Program-made: the position numbers and the translations under genes
Source of the DNA: Duganella zoogloeoides
GTDB taxonomy: Bacteria; Pseudomonadota; Gammaproteobacteria; Burkholderiales; Burkholderiaceae_D
Direction: 5' to 3'
Assembly: GCF_034479515.1 (NCBI RefSeq)
Contig: NZ_CP140152.1
Location: 3,906,001-3,970,000, forward strand
DNA length: 64,000 bases
Notes under the pieces: model-generated
What the model was told of the DNA's origin: nothing
The model's input: only the letters and a program-made list of their open reading frames with translations
Databases searched by the model: none
Part shown: positions 8,585 through 18,723 of the stretch, one piece after another
How positions within the stretch are numbered: the first letter of the stretch is position 1
Layout: every line of letters starts with the position of its first letter

Positions 8585-8603
8585 TGTACCGGCACTGTAC
8601 TGG
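8585..8603. promoter_or_regulatory. Candidate MocR operator (direct repeat) between divergent genes
   Basis: TGTACCGG at 8585-8592 and TGTACTGG at 8596-8603 form a direct repeat with 11-base period in the short divergent intergenic region. MocR proteins typically bind direct repeats about one helical turn apart, so this is the likely site controlling both genes. Confidence 0.5.
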
Positions 8604-8646
8604 TTTTGTCACGTAGCATGAAGACTGCACAACCACAGGTACCCAT

Positions 8647-9582
8647 ATGACTACGCACACCCTCGCCCCGTCTGTCCCCACCAGCAACGATACCAGGGGT
8701 ATGCTGCTGGGCCTGATTGGCGTAGCCATCTTCAGCCTGACGTTACCCTTCACCCGGTTGGCGGTCGGCGGCACCGACTTCGCGCCCAACGGCCTGTCGC
8801 CGATGTTCGTGGCGCTGGCGCGCGCGCTCGGCGCGGCGGTGCTGGCCGGCGCCTGGCTGTTCTGGCAACGGGCGCCGCTGCCGCCGCGCAGTGCGTGGCG
8901 GCCGCTGGCGCTGGTGGCACTCGGCTGCGTGATCGGCTTCCCGTGGCTGACCTCGGTCGCCATGCGCACCCTGCCCGCCGTCCACGGCGCCGTGCTGGTC
9001 GGCATCCTGCCGCTGGCCACCGCCGTGTTTGCCGCATTGCTGGGCGGCGAAAAGCCGTCGCGCGGATTCTGGATCATGGCCTTGGTCGGCTCGGCACTGG
9101 TAGCCGGTTTTGCCCTGCGCCAGGGCGGCGGCGGACTGCATGCAGCTGACGTGGCAATTTTTGCCGCCGTCCTGCTGGCGGCCATGGGTTACGCGGCCGG
9201 CGGCCGGCTGTCGCAAACCCTCGGTGGCCAGCAAACCATCTGCTGGGCGCTGGTGCTGTCGGCCCCGCTGCTGTTGCCGGTGGTGGCCTGGCTGTGCTGG
9301 CGCGACGCCGTCCAGATCGCGGCTGCCGATCCCGCCGCGTGGGCCGGGTTTGCCTATACCTGCGTATTCTCGATGTTTATCGGCTTCTTCTTCTGGTATC
9401 GCGGCATGGCGCTGGGCGGCGTGGCCCGGGTGGGCCAGGTGCAACTGGTGCAGCCGTTTTTGAGCCTGCTGGGCGCGGCCGTGTTCCTGGGGGAAGCGCT
9501 GGACTGGCAAACCGTGGTTTTCGCAATCGCCGTGATCGCTGTCGTGGGCGTCGGACGCAAAATGGGGGTAAAACGGCGTTGA
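8647..9582 (+). CDS. EamA/DMT-family transporter
   Basis: A 311-residue inner-membrane protein with ten predicted helices in two EamA repeats (about residues 20-150 and 160-305). The second repeat ends with VQLVQPFLSLLGAAVFLGE, a typical DMT signature. Many members export amino acids or related metabolites, but the substrate cannot be read from the sequence. It is divergent from the MocR regulator, a frequent pairing in proteobacteria in which the regulator senses a PLP-reactive amine and induces the exporter. The ATG at 8647 follows AGGT and is the first reasonable start. Confidence 0.92.
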   Translation: MTTHTLAPSVPTSNDTRGMLLGLIGVAIFSLTLPFTRLAVGGTDFAPNGLSPMFVALARALGAAVLAGAWLFWQRAPLPPRSAWRPLALVALGCVIGFPWLTSVAMRTLPAVHGAVLVGILPLATAVFAALLGGEKPSRGFWIMALVGSALVAGFALRQGGGGLHAADVAIFAAVLLAAMGYAAGGRLSQTLGGQQTICWALVLSAPLLLPVVAWLCWRDAVQIAAADPAAWAGFAYTCVFSMFIGFFFWYRGMALGGVARVGQVQLVQPFLSLLGAAVFLGEALDWQTVVFAIAVIAVVGVGRKMGVKRR

Positions 9583-9677
9583 AACCGTGGACTATCTGGT
9601 TTTTGCCGCGTTTGCAGGCACAGCCTGCGTCAAGAGTACAATAACGGACCACCGATCAAATTTTTTTGGATAAGCCC

Positions 9678-10148
9678 ATGTCTGTATACGAAAAACTGAA
9701 AGCGCTCGATATCACCCTGGCCGCACCTGCAACGCCGGCAGCTGCCTACGTCATGTACGCACAGACCGGCAACCTGGTGTTCCTGTCGGGTCACATCGCC
9801 AAGCGCGCCGACGGCAGCGTATGGACCGGCCAGCTGGGCAAGAATATCGATACCGCCGAAGGCAAACAGGCCGCCCGCGCCATCGCCATCGACCTGATCG
9901 GCACGCTGCAAGCGGCCGTCGGCGGCGACCTTACCCGCGTCAAGCGCATCGTCAAAGTGATGAGCCTGGTGAATTCCACCGGCGACTTTACCGAGCAGCA
10001 CCTGGTCACCAACGGCGCCTCCGAGCTGCTGGGCGAAGTCTTCGGCGACGCCGGCAAGCACGCCCGCTCGGCTTTCGGCGTGGCGCAAATCCCGCTGGGC
10101 GCCTGCGTCGAAATCGAACTGATCGCCGAAGTGTCGGACGCTGCCTGA
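9678..10148 (+). CDS. RidA/YjgF-family protein (YjgH-like subgroup)
   Basis: A 156-residue protein of the YjgF/YER057c/UK114 superfamily. It has the longer form of the fold with conserved NLVFLSGHIAKRADG near residue 30, GTLQAAVGGDLTRVKRIVKV near residue 80 and a C-terminal ARSAFGVAQIPLGACVEIE. The arginine of classical RidA enamine deaminases sits in the last motif (HARSAFGVAQIP), so imine hydrolysis is possible but not proven for this subgroup. The start is ATG 9678 with GGATAAG upstream. TACAAT at 9637-9642 is a candidate -10 element. An aminotransferase follows 58 bases later, and RidA proteins often remove reactive imines formed by such PLP enzymes. Confidence 0.9.
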   Translation: MSVYEKLKALDITLAAPATPAAAYVMYAQTGNLVFLSGHIAKRADGSVWTGQLGKNIDTAEGKQAARAIAIDLIGTLQAAVGGDLTRVKRIVKVMSLVNSTGDFTEQHLVTNGASELLGEVFGDAGKHARSAFGVAQIPLGACVEIELIAEVSDAA

Positions 10149-10206
10149 CATATATATAAAAGCGCGCCGCCAGCGCGCTCGTTGAACCCACCATAGCGAG
10201 ACCCGT

Positions 10207-11400
10207 ATGAAAATCGAAAACCCGAACCCGATCCAGTGGCGCTTCGCCGAACGCGCGGACCAGCTGCAAGCCTCGTTCATCCGCGAGATCCTCAAGATCA
10301 CCCAGCAGCCGGAAATCATTTCGTTCGCGGGCGGCCTGCCGTCGCCGCTGACCTTCCCGGTCGAAGAGATGCAGGTTGCCTACGACAAGGTACTGCGCGA
10401 AAACGGTAAAGTGGCACTGCAATACGGCCCGACCGATGGCTACCTGCCACTGCGCCAGTGGATCGCCGACTCGCTGTCCACCGAAGGCGCGAAAATCATC
10501 CCGGAACAGGTGCTGATGACGTCCGGTTCGCAGCAGGCACTGGACCTGCTGGGCAAGGTGCTGATCGACGAAGGCAGCCGCGTGCTGGTGGAAACGCCGT
10601 CGTACCTGGGCGCGCTGCAAGCGTTCTCGGTGTACCGTCCCGAATTCAAATCGGTGGACACCGACGAAAACGGCCTGGTGCCGTCGTCGCTGGCGCCGGT
10701 CGCCGAAGGCGCGCGCCTGCTGTACGCGCTGCCCAACTTCCAGAACCCTACCGGCCGCACGCTGTCGGTCGAGCGTCGCGTGGAACTGGTGGAAACCTGC
10801 GCCCGCCTGGGCCTGCCGTTGATCGAAGATGATCCGTACGGCGCGCTCAGCTACAAGGGCGAGCCGCTGCCGAAGATGGTGGCGATGAACCCGGACGGCG
10901 TGATCTACATGGGCTCGTTCTCCAAGGTGCTGACCCCGGGCATCCGCCTCGGCTACGTGGTGGCGCCGCTGCCGCTGGTGCGCCGCCTGGAGCTTGCCAA
11001 GCAGGCCGCCGACCTGCACACCTCGCAACTGACCCAGATGGTCGTGCACGAGGTGATCAAGGACGGATTCCTGCAACAGCACATCCCGAAAATCCGCAGC
11101 CTGTACGGCAACCAGTGCCAGGTCATGCTCGACGCCATGACCCAGTACTTCCCGGGTGGCGTGGAGTGGACCAGGCCCGAGGGCGGCATGTTCATCTGGG
11201 TGACGCTGCCCAAGCATATCAATGCCATCGCCCTGCTCGATGAAGCGATCGCGCAGAAAGTGGCCTTCGTGCCGGGCGCGCCGTTCTACGCCAACGACGC
11301 CGCCACCAACACCCTGCGCCTGTCGTTCGTGACGGTGGCGCCGGAGCGCATCCGCAGCGGCATCGAAATTCTCGGCAAGCTGATCGCAGCCAAGATTTAA
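10207..11400 (+). CDS. PLP-dependent aminotransferase, LysN/2-aminoadipate type
   Basis: A 397-residue fold-type I aminotransferase. The N-terminus IISFAGGLPSPLTFP, the helix GPTDGYLPLRQWIA, PNFQNPTGRTLS, the cofactor aspartate in LIEDDPYGALSY and the PLP lysine in GSFSKVLTPGIRLGYV are those of the subgroup that includes LysN-type 2-aminoadipate transaminases and related multi-substrate enzymes. It lacks a winged helix, so it is an enzyme and not a MocR regulator. The preferred amino donor cannot be fixed from sequence. It is probably co-transcribed with the RidA gene, with a 7-base GC hairpin at 10161-10179 between them, and is closed by a hairpin at 11425-11444. Confidence 0.92.
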   Translation: MKIENPNPIQWRFAERADQLQASFIREILKITQQPEIISFAGGLPSPLTFPVEEMQVAYDKVLRENGKVALQYGPTDGYLPLRQWIADSLSTEGAKIIPEQVLMTSGSQQALDLLGKVLIDEGSRVLVETPSYLGALQAFSVYRPEFKSVDTDENGLVPSSLAPVAEGARLLYALPNFQNPTGRTLSVERRVELVETCARLGLPLIEDDPYGALSYKGEPLPKMVAMNPDGVIYMGSFSKVLTPGIRLGYVVAPLPLVRRLELAKQAADLHTSQLTQMVVHEVIKDGFLQQHIPKIRSLYGNQCQVMLDAMTQYFPGGVEWTRPEGGMFIWVTLPKHINAIALLDEAIAQKVAFVPGAPFYANDAATNTLRLSFVTVAPERIRSGIEILGKLIAAKI

Positions 11401-11424
11401 CGTCTTAGCAACTTAGCACCTTCC

Positions 11425-11444
11425 CGGGCGGCGCTCGCCGCCCG
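11425..11444 (+). terminator. Probable intrinsic terminator after the aminotransferase gene
   Basis: Eight-base GC stem CGGGCGGC / GCCGCCCG with a 4-base loop, followed by TATTT. The T run is short, so strength is uncertain. Confidence 0.6.
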
Positions 11445-11560
11445 TATTTCCAAGCAGAAATACAACACTTGCCGATTCCATATCGGTATCGGTTCGCGCA
11501 AAACAGTGGTCAAACCGACCAAAAAAATTAATCAATCAACAGCATTAATGAAGGAACCCG

Positions 11561-11731
11561 ATGAAACCGGGGCGCCCGGTGGCATTGCCACATCGGCCGG
11601 AAGAATACCGGAAGCTAATTCCTACCTTTACAGCATTCAAAGTTGTATTATTTAAAGTGAACCCCACTATTACATCAGGGCAATACATTGTCTATCTGTG
11701 CACAATTCATCCCTGTCCACCCGACGGGTAA
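11561..11731 (+). CDS. Possible small ORF (56 residues) before the diguanylate cyclase
   Basis: An ATG with AAGGA five bases upstream opens 56 codons ending nine bases before the next gene. The product begins MKPGRPVALPHRPEEYRKLI and ends in a Cys/Pro-rich tail. Nothing in it is recognised, and its codon use is less GC-rich than the neighbours. It could be a leader peptide or chance. The rest of 11445-11740 is AT-rich, with no hairpin or further gene seen. Confidence 0.28.
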   Translation: MKPGRPVALPHRPEEYRKLIPTFTAFKVVLFKVNPTITSGQYIVYLCTIHPCPPDG

Positions 11732-11740
11732 GGATGCGGC

Positions 11741-13099
<1,359 letters not shown>

Positions 13100-13121
13100 A
13101 GGCTGGCTGATGGTCGGCTAA

Positions 13122-13322
13122 CTAAGCCAAGGCCTCCTTGGCAGCTTCTTCGGGAGTGAGCCCATCATAAAACTGGTCGGTGAACCATTCGATTTCATCC
13201 TCGATATGCTCCTGCGCCTGGTCCAAGGTGGCGCCGCCGGCGACCAGGAATCCTTCGACCTCGATGCACCAGTGGATCAGCGCCAGGGTTTCCTCGTCCA
13301 GTTCTTCTTTTTTCTTTGCCAT
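13122..13322 (-). CDS. Small acidic conserved-type protein of unknown function
   Basis: 66 residues, starting MAKKKEELDEETLALIHW and ending GLTPEEAAKEALA. It is highly acidic apart from the first lysines and mostly predicted helical; it has no signal peptide or membrane segment. The reading frame has normal codon use and an in-place ATG at 13322. I do not recognise the family. It lies between the convergent cyclase gene and the end of the M16 peptidase, 68 bases downstream of the latter on the same strand, so co-transcription is possible. Confidence 0.72.
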   Translation of the reverse strand: MAKKKEELDEETLALIHWCIEVEGFLVAGGATLDQAQEHIEDEIEWFTDQFYDGLTPEEAAKEALA

Positions 13323-13389
13323 GATAAGCCTCTGCTACGTGTAGTGAATGCAAGGCGCCAGTGTAACAGGCGCCCCGCCGACTGCTCGC

Positions 13390-16212
13390 TCACTTTTCCG
13401 GATACAGCACCACCTGCACATAGTTTTGCAGGTCGAAGTAGCGCTGCGCCGCCTGCGCCACGTCGGCCGGCGTGACCGCCGCCAGGCGCTGCTCGAAGTT
13501 GAGGATTTCCTCGGGATCGCTGTTGTTGACAAAGGCGTTCTGCAGGGAGCCCATCCAGTAGCCGTTTTCGCGCAGACCCTTGCGGTACGCGCGCAGCATC
13601 GATGCCTTGACCTTGTCCAGGTCAGCCACCAGCGCGCCGTGCTGCTTGACGCGGTCGATCTCGGCAAAGGTAGCGGCCAGCACCTTGTCCACGTTCTCGG
13701 GCGCGCACGGCAGGTTGGCGTTGATCGCATAGCTGGCGTACGGCTGGCGGTTGAGCGAGCCGCTCAAATCGGCGCTGTAGATCGCGCCCATTTTCTCGCG
13801 CAGCACTTCGATCAGCTTGATGTTGAGGACCTCGGTGAGCACCCGCATGCGCAGCGCCTCGTCGCGCGAATACGGCGCCTCGCCGGTAAACGACAGCGAG
13901 ATCACGCTCTTTTGCTCGGAACCGGCGCGCACCTCCTTCTTGACCACGCCGCGCACCGGGCGGATGCCTTCGTCGCGGAAGGCCGTGGCAATCGGCCCGG
14001 TGGGCAGGCTGGCCAGGTAGGTGGCGATCAGCGGCTTGATCTGCTCGACATCGAAGCTGCCGACGATGAAGAACGTGAAGTCGCGCGCGCTCGCCATGCG
14101 GCTGGTGTACAGGTCGAACACGCGGTCGAGCGAGAGCTGGTCGAAGTCGGCCGGCCTGGCCAGGCGCCGCACGCGCGGGCTGTCGTTGTACAGCGTGCGG
14201 CTGACGGTATCGTAGAACACCGACTCCGGCCGCACCAGGTTGTTCTGCGCCAGTTCGCGCTGGCGGTCGACAAAGGCGTTGTAGATGGTGACATCCTTGC
14301 GCGGCCTCGTCATTTGCAGGTACGTCAGCTGCAGCATCGATTCGATGTCGTCGCGGCCCGATTCGCCGCGCACCGCTTCATTGAGGGCGCTGACGCGGGC
14401 GCTGCTGCTCACGCTCTTGCCGGCCAAGATTTTCACCAGGTCGTTGGGCGAATAATCGAGCACGCCCATCTGGTTGACGATGCTGCTGGCGTAGTGTGCG
14501 GCAAAGATGTCGCGGTCATCGAACAGCGACCAGCCGCCGTAGCGCACCCCGCCCATCAGCACTTCGTCGTTATTGAAGTCGGTGGGCCGCAATACCACGC
14601 GCACGCCATTGCTGAGCACCAGGTCGGTGGTGCCCAGCTTGTCGTTGGTGGTTTGCTTGACGATGGTGCCGGCCGTGGGCTTGGCCGGCATCAGCTGGCT
14701 GCCATACGCCTTGTCCTCAATGGCCTTGACGCTGATCTTCTCGGCGGCAGTGGCCAGCGCCAGCAGATCGGCGGGTTTGGGCGCGGGTGCGCCCGGCTTG
14801 TCGATGCCGGTGTAGATCACCAGCTTGCTCTGGTTGTCGGGGATCGCCGCGCGTATCGACGCGTTCACTTCATCGAGCGTGATGCCGGGGATCAGCTGCT
14901 GAGCATACTGGTACTCGGCCACCACGCCGGGGATCGACTCGCCCTCGAGGAAGTTGCGGATGTATTCGGCCGCGTAGCCGGCCGAATCGGACTTGTCGCG
15001 CTCCTGGTACATATTCTCGTAGGTGCGCAGCATGCCCTTCTTGGCGCGGTCCAGTTCCGACGCGGTAAAGCCGAACTGGCGCGCGCGCTCGTCCTCGGCC
15101 ACCAGCGCATTGATGGCGGGCGCCACGCCGCCCTTGCCCAGCACCGCACCGGCGCCGAACGAACGGTAGCCGCGCACGATCTTGCTCATGCCGCTGCCAC
15201 CCTGCAGGAACGGCGGGTTGGCCTGCTGCGTCAGTTCATACATGCGCTGGCTGAGGATGAAGGCGCCGATGGCCTCGATCAGCTTCTGGCGGTAGTCGTG
15301 CAGCGTGTTCTCGGCCGGCCAGGGCTGGATCGGGTAGCGGATGTAGATGGTGTTGGTGCTCATCTCCTTGTCGGTGACGACGATGCCCTCGGACTCCTGC
15401 CGTTCGGGGATGGTGGCGTACACGCGCGGGCGCGGGTTGGCCGGATTTTTCAGCTTGCCGAAATGGCGCTCGATCAGTTTTTGCGCCTGCTCCGGGTCGA
15501 TATCGCCCACCGCCACCACGGCCATCAGGTCGGGGCGGTACCAGTCGCGGTAGAAGCGCTTGAGGGCGTCGTACTTGAAGTTGCGGATGATCGGCTCTTT
15601 GCCGATCGGCAGGCGCTCGGCATAGCGCGAACCGTTAAGCACCTTGGGCAGCAGCACCTTGTTGACGCGGTCATCGACGCCTTTGCCGATACGCAGTTCT
15701 TCGAGCACGATCCCGCGCTCGCTGTCGATGTCGGCGTCGTTCATCGACAGGCCGTGGGCCCAGTCTTCCAGCACCTGGAAGCCCTGCTCCACCACTTTCG
15801 GGTTGTCGGTAGGGATGGGAAGGATGTACACCGTCTCGTCGAAGGTGGTATAGGCATTGAGGTCGGCGCCGAACTTGACGCCGATCGACTGCAGGTACGA
15901 TACCAGCTCGTTGCGTTTGAAATTAGTGGAGCCGTTGAAGGCCATGTGTTCGGTGAAGTGGGCCAGACCCTGCTGGTCGTCGTCTTCGAGCGTGGAACCG
16001 GCTTTGACCACCAGCCGCAGTTCGAGCTTGTTTTCGGGGCGCGGATTCTTATGGATGTAGTAAGTGAGGCCGTTGGCCAGCTTGCCGGTGCTGACCAGGG
16101 GGCTGACGGGCAGATTGCTGGTGAGGGAAAGCGGCGCCGGAACCTTCGATTCGGCCTGCGCGAGGAAAGAGCACGACAGCAGCGCGGCGGCCAGGATGAT
16201 TCTGATCTTCAT
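13390..16212 (-). CDS. Exported M16-family zinc peptidase (insulinase/pitrilysin type)
   Basis: A 940-residue protein. The start MKIRIILAAALLSCSFLAQA is a clean signal peptide, which fixes the ATG at 16210-16212; a longer open frame upstream runs through the FMN riboswitch region and is not coding. The inverted zinc motif HFTEH near residue 78 (GLAHFTEHMAFNGSTNF), with a downstream glutamate in the DETVYILP region, marks an active N-terminal M16 half. The second half is the inactive M16 partner domain. The layout is like PqqL and other periplasmic M16 proteases, which degrade peptides or small proteins in the periplasm. The substrate is unknown. It stands divergent from ribB. Confidence 0.94.
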   Translation of the reverse strand: MKIRIILAAALLSCSFLAQAESKVPAPLSLTSNLPVSPLVSTGKLANGLTYYIHKNPRPENKLELRLVVKAGSTLEDDDQQGLAHFTEHMAFNGSTNFKRNELVSYLQSIGVKFGADLNAYTTFDETVYILPIPTDNPKVVEQGFQVLEDWAHGLSMNDADIDSERGIVLEELRIGKGVDDRVNKVLLPKVLNGSRYAERLPIGKEPIIRNFKYDALKRFYRDWYRPDLMAVVAVGDIDPEQAQKLIERHFGKLKNPANPRPRVYATIPERQESEGIVVTDKEMSTNTIYIRYPIQPWPAENTLHDYRQKLIEAIGAFILSQRMYELTQQANPPFLQGGSGMSKIVRGYRSFGAGAVLGKGGVAPAINALVAEDERARQFGFTASELDRAKKGMLRTYENMYQERDKSDSAGYAAEYIRNFLEGESIPGVVAEYQYAQQLIPGITLDEVNASIRAAIPDNQSKLVIYTGIDKPGAPAPKPADLLALATAAEKISVKAIEDKAYGSQLMPAKPTAGTIVKQTTNDKLGTTDLVLSNGVRVVLRPTDFNNDEVLMGGVRYGGWSLFDDRDIFAAHYASSIVNQMGVLDYSPNDLVKILAGKSVSSSARVSALNEAVRGESGRDDIESMLQLTYLQMTRPRKDVTIYNAFVDRQRELAQNNLVRPESVFYDTVSRTLYNDSPRVRRLARPADFDQLSLDRVFDLYTSRMASARDFTFFIVGSFDVEQIKPLIATYLASLPTGPIATAFRDEGIRPVRGVVKKEVRAGSEQKSVISLSFTGEAPYSRDEALRMRVLTEVLNIKLIEVLREKMGAIYSADLSGSLNRQPYASYAINANLPCAPENVDKVLAATFAEIDRVKQHGALVADLDKVKASMLRAYRKGLRENGYWMGSLQNAFVNNSDPEEILNFEQRLAAVTPADVAQAAQRYFDLQNYVQVVLYPEK

Positions 16213-16313
16213 TCGAGATGCATTTAAATTAAGAGAACAAGCTACCTTACACCGAATTGCCGAAATTGGGCTAGAATCGTCGCGCGCCTGCCATCCGGCA
16301 GGCGCCAACAACG

Positions 16314-16454
16314 TCTTCGGGGCGGGGTGCGATTCCCCACCGGCGGTAAGACCGGCAACGGTCGAAGCCCGCGAGCGCCCTGGCGGATCATCGCCAGGGG
16401 TCAGCAGACCTGGTGTGATTCCAGGGCCGACGGTATAGTCCGGATGAAAGAAGA
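16314..16454 (+). promoter_or_regulatory. FMN riboswitch (RFN element)
   Basis: All main RFN blocks are present. TCTTC at 16314 pairs with GAAGA at 16450-16454 as P1, followed by GGGGCGGGGTGCGATTCCCC, then CGGCGGTAA, and the closing GATGAAAGAAGA. It lies 110 bases before ribB. Downstream, CCACGCCCA (16475-16483) can pair with TGGGCGTGG (16495-16503), with no T run, so the switch may act on translation or through Rho instead of a simple intrinsic terminator. Confidence 0.96.
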
Positions 16455-16563
16455 TGTGCGGTAACGTAGCCTCGCCACGCCCATGTGTTTCGTCTGGGCG
16501 TGGACGGCTGCGCGTATCTGCTTGCCCTGTCGCGTTTTTCGCTAACAGCGAGGAGCGTTTTCC

Positions 16564-17232
16564 ATGTTCGACCCGCAATCCGTAGTACCCCTCACCACTT
16601 ACACCCTGGTCTCCGACGACCTGGAAGGCCGCATCGCTGCGGCGCTGGACGCCATGCGCGCCGGCGTGCCGGTGATCCTACTCGATGATTTCGACCGCGA
16701 GAACGAAGCGGACCTGATCGTCGCCGCCGAAAAAATCACCGTGCCTACCATGGCGACCCTGATCCGCGAATGCAGCGGCATCGTGTGCCTGTGCCTCTCC
16801 GCCGACAAGGTACGCGAACTGGAACTGCCGCCCATGGCGCTCGATAACGGCAGCCGTTACGGCACGCCGTTCACGGTGTCGATCGAAGCGCGCGACGGCG
16901 TCACCACCGGTGTTTCCGCCGCCGACCGCGTGACCACCATCCGCGCCGCCATCGCCGCAGACGCGAAGCCGCATGACCTGGTCCACCCGGGCCACGTGTT
17001 TCCGCTGCGCGCCACGCCCGGCGGCGTGCTGGCCCGCAAAGGCCATACCGAAGGCTCGGTGGACCTGTCCACCATGGCCGGGCTGCAGCCGGCGGCGGTG
17101 CTGTGCGAACTGATGAACCCCGACGGCACCATGATGCGCGGCGCCGACATCGAAGCCTTCGCCGCGCTGCACGCGATGCCGATCCTGACGATTGCGGAAA
17201 TGATCGCCTGGCGCCAGAAGCACGGGGTTTAA
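16564..17232 (+). CDS. ribB: 3,4-dihydroxy-2-butanone-4-phosphate synthase RibB
   Basis: Converts ribulose 5-phosphate to dihydroxybutanone phosphate and formate in riboflavin synthesis. The 222-residue single-domain form is complete. It has [16 protein letters not shown] (metal and substrate acidic residues), the [19 protein letters not shown] segment and [20 protein letters not shown]. No GTP cyclohydrolase II domain follows, unlike the fused ribBA. GAGGAG lies eight bases before the ATG. Expression should fall when FMN is high through the upstream riboswitch. Its stop codon overlaps that of the convergent MFS gene. Confidence 0.98.
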   Translation: MFDPQSVVPLTTYTLVSDDLEGRIAAALDAMRAGVPVILLDDFDRENEADLIVAAEKITVPTMATLIRECSGIVCLCLSADKVRELELPPMALDNGSRYGTPFTVSIEARDGVTTGVSAADRVTTIRAAIAADAKPHDLVHPGHVFPLRATPGGVLARKGHTEGSVDLSTMAGLQPAAVLCELMNPDGTMMRGADIEAFAALHAMPILTIAEMIAWRQKHGV

Positions 17233-18614
17233 GCCGGTTTGCCTGTCCGGATAAACCGGTAAACCAGGTAGCACGCCGTCGCATACGCGGCGGCGATCAG
17301 CCCGAAAGCCCAGGGCAGCCGCACCGCCCAGCCGGGCGCCATGTGCAGCACCGCGCCCATGGCAGCCACGCCCACCAGCGCGCCGACCTGGCGGTTGGCG
17401 TTGAGCGCGGCGGCGGCGCTGTTGGCATACTCGCGGCCCGCCACCAGCATCACGGTGGCGGTCATGCCGGGAATGGCAATGCCGATGGCCAGATTCATCA
17501 CCGTCGTTGCCGCCACCAGCAGCCAGTACGGCGTGTGCGGCCCCATGGTCGGCAGCATGAACAGCGCCGCCACCAGCCCCACCAGCAAGCCATACAGCAT
17601 CGGCACTCGCGGACCGGTCCGCGCCGAAATCCGGCCCGACATCAGGTTACCGACGGCAAAAGCGGCCATCATCGGGATCAGCCGCATGCCAGTCTCCAGC
17701 GCGTCGGCGCCGCGCTCCTGCAAGAACAAGCTCAGTAAAAACAGCTGGCCGAAGACGGCAAAGTTGATCATGAAGCCCACCCCATTGGCGGCAGCAAAGG
17801 CCGGCGTGGCGAAGAGCGCGCGCGGAATCAGCGGATGTCCGCCGGTCCTCTCGCGCCGCACCAGCCACGTGCCGACGGCCAAGGTGGCCAGCGCCGCCGC
17901 CAGCACCGGGCTGGAAGTCCAACCCAGCACCGGTCCTTCGATCAGCACGAAACTCAGGCCAGCGAGCATGGCGACGCCCAGCGCGTGGGTCCACAACGAC
18001 AGCGCGCGCCGGTTGGCCCGCGTAGCCGGCGCCACCAGGTGCGTGAGTGCGATGCCGGCCAGGCCGATCGGCACGTTCACCCAGAACACGCTGCGCCAGC
18101 CGAATTCGTTGACCAGCAAGCCTCCGACCAGCGGCCCTGCCGCCGACGAACAGCCGACGATGGCCGACCACGTCGCCAGCATGCGCGTGCGCGTGGCCGC
18201 GTCGTCGTAGGCGTGGGTGAGCAGGCTGAGGGAACTGGGCATGAACAGCGCCGCGCCCGCGCCCTGCAACAGGCGCGCAGCCACCAGCGCCGCGCCGCTC
18301 GGCGCCAGCGCGCACAGCACCGAACCGAGGATGAACACGGCCAGGCCGCCCTGGTAAACGTTCTTGGGACCAAAACGGTCGGCCAGCGCGCCGCCGGCCA
18401 TCAGGAGCGCGGCAAAGGTGAGCGTGTAACCGTCCACCACCCATACCAGGCCGGCCAGCGGCACGTCCAGGCTGGCGGCGATGTCGGACAGCGCGGTATT
18501 GACGGCGGTGACGTCGATCATTGCCATCACAAAACCGATGGCCAAGGTGGTGAGCACCAGCAGCGGCGCAAATTCGCGGACCGGCGCGGCGGCCGGCAGA
18601 ACGGGGCTAGTCAT
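17229..18614 (-). CDS. MFS multidrug-type transporter, DHA2 (EmrB/QacA-like) family
   Basis: 461 residues with about 14 predicted membrane helices. The motif [19 protein letters not shown] in the first helix and the [17 protein letters not shown] loop between helices 2 and 3 (motif A) are those of drug:H+ antiporters. The start is ATG 18612-18614 ([11 protein letters not shown]); upstream codons in the same frame belong to the regulator intergenic DNA. There is no EmrA-like adaptor beside it, so it probably works alone. It is divergent from a LysR regulator that likely controls it. Substrate unknown. Confidence 0.9.
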   Translation of the reverse strand: MTSPVLPAAAPVREFAPLLVLTTLAIGFVMAMIDVTAVNTALSDIAASLDVPLAGLVWVVDGYTLTFAALLMAGGALADRFGPKNVYQGGLAVFILGSVLCALAPSGAALVAARLLQGAGAALFMPSSLSLLTHAYDDAATRTRMLATWSAIVGCSSAAGPLVGGLLVNEFGWRSVFWVNVPIGLAGIALTHLVAPATRANRRALSLWTHALGVAMLAGLSFVLIEGPVLGWTSSPVLAAALATLAVGTWLVRRERTGGHPLIPRALFATPAFAAANGVGFMINFAVFGQLFLLSLFLQERGADALETGMRLIPMMAAFAVGNLMSGRISARTGPRVPMLYGLLVGLVAALFMLPTMGPHTPYWLLVAATTVMNLAIGIAIPGMTATVMLVAGREYANSAAAALNANRQVGALVGVAAMGAVLHMAPGWAVRLPWAFGLIAAAYATACYLVYRFIRTGKPA

Positions 18615-18658
18615 GGGAAATCCTTGGACAGAGGCCCTTATCTTAGGCAGGTTGCGTG

Positions 18659-18704
18659 ATGCGGTAAATACGCATAACATCGGCACCCCGATGCAAAAAT
18701 GCAT
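18659..18704. promoter_or_regulatory. Candidate LysR operators between MFS and regulator genes
   Basis: Two inverted repeats lie in the 109-base divergent gap: ATGCG-N7-CGCAT at 18659-18675, which has the LysR T-N11-A form, and ATGCA-N4-TGCAT at 18691-18704. The second lies just ahead of the regulator start, suited to autoregulation. Confidence 0.45.
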
Positions 18705-18723
18705 TACGTTTTCAAGGGATGCC

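Noticed and set aside
13348..16227. 959-codon open frame on the plus strand
   Set aside because: It lies opposite the M16 peptidase gene. The product is His/Val/Gly-rich with no family resemblance; high-GC antisense shadow.
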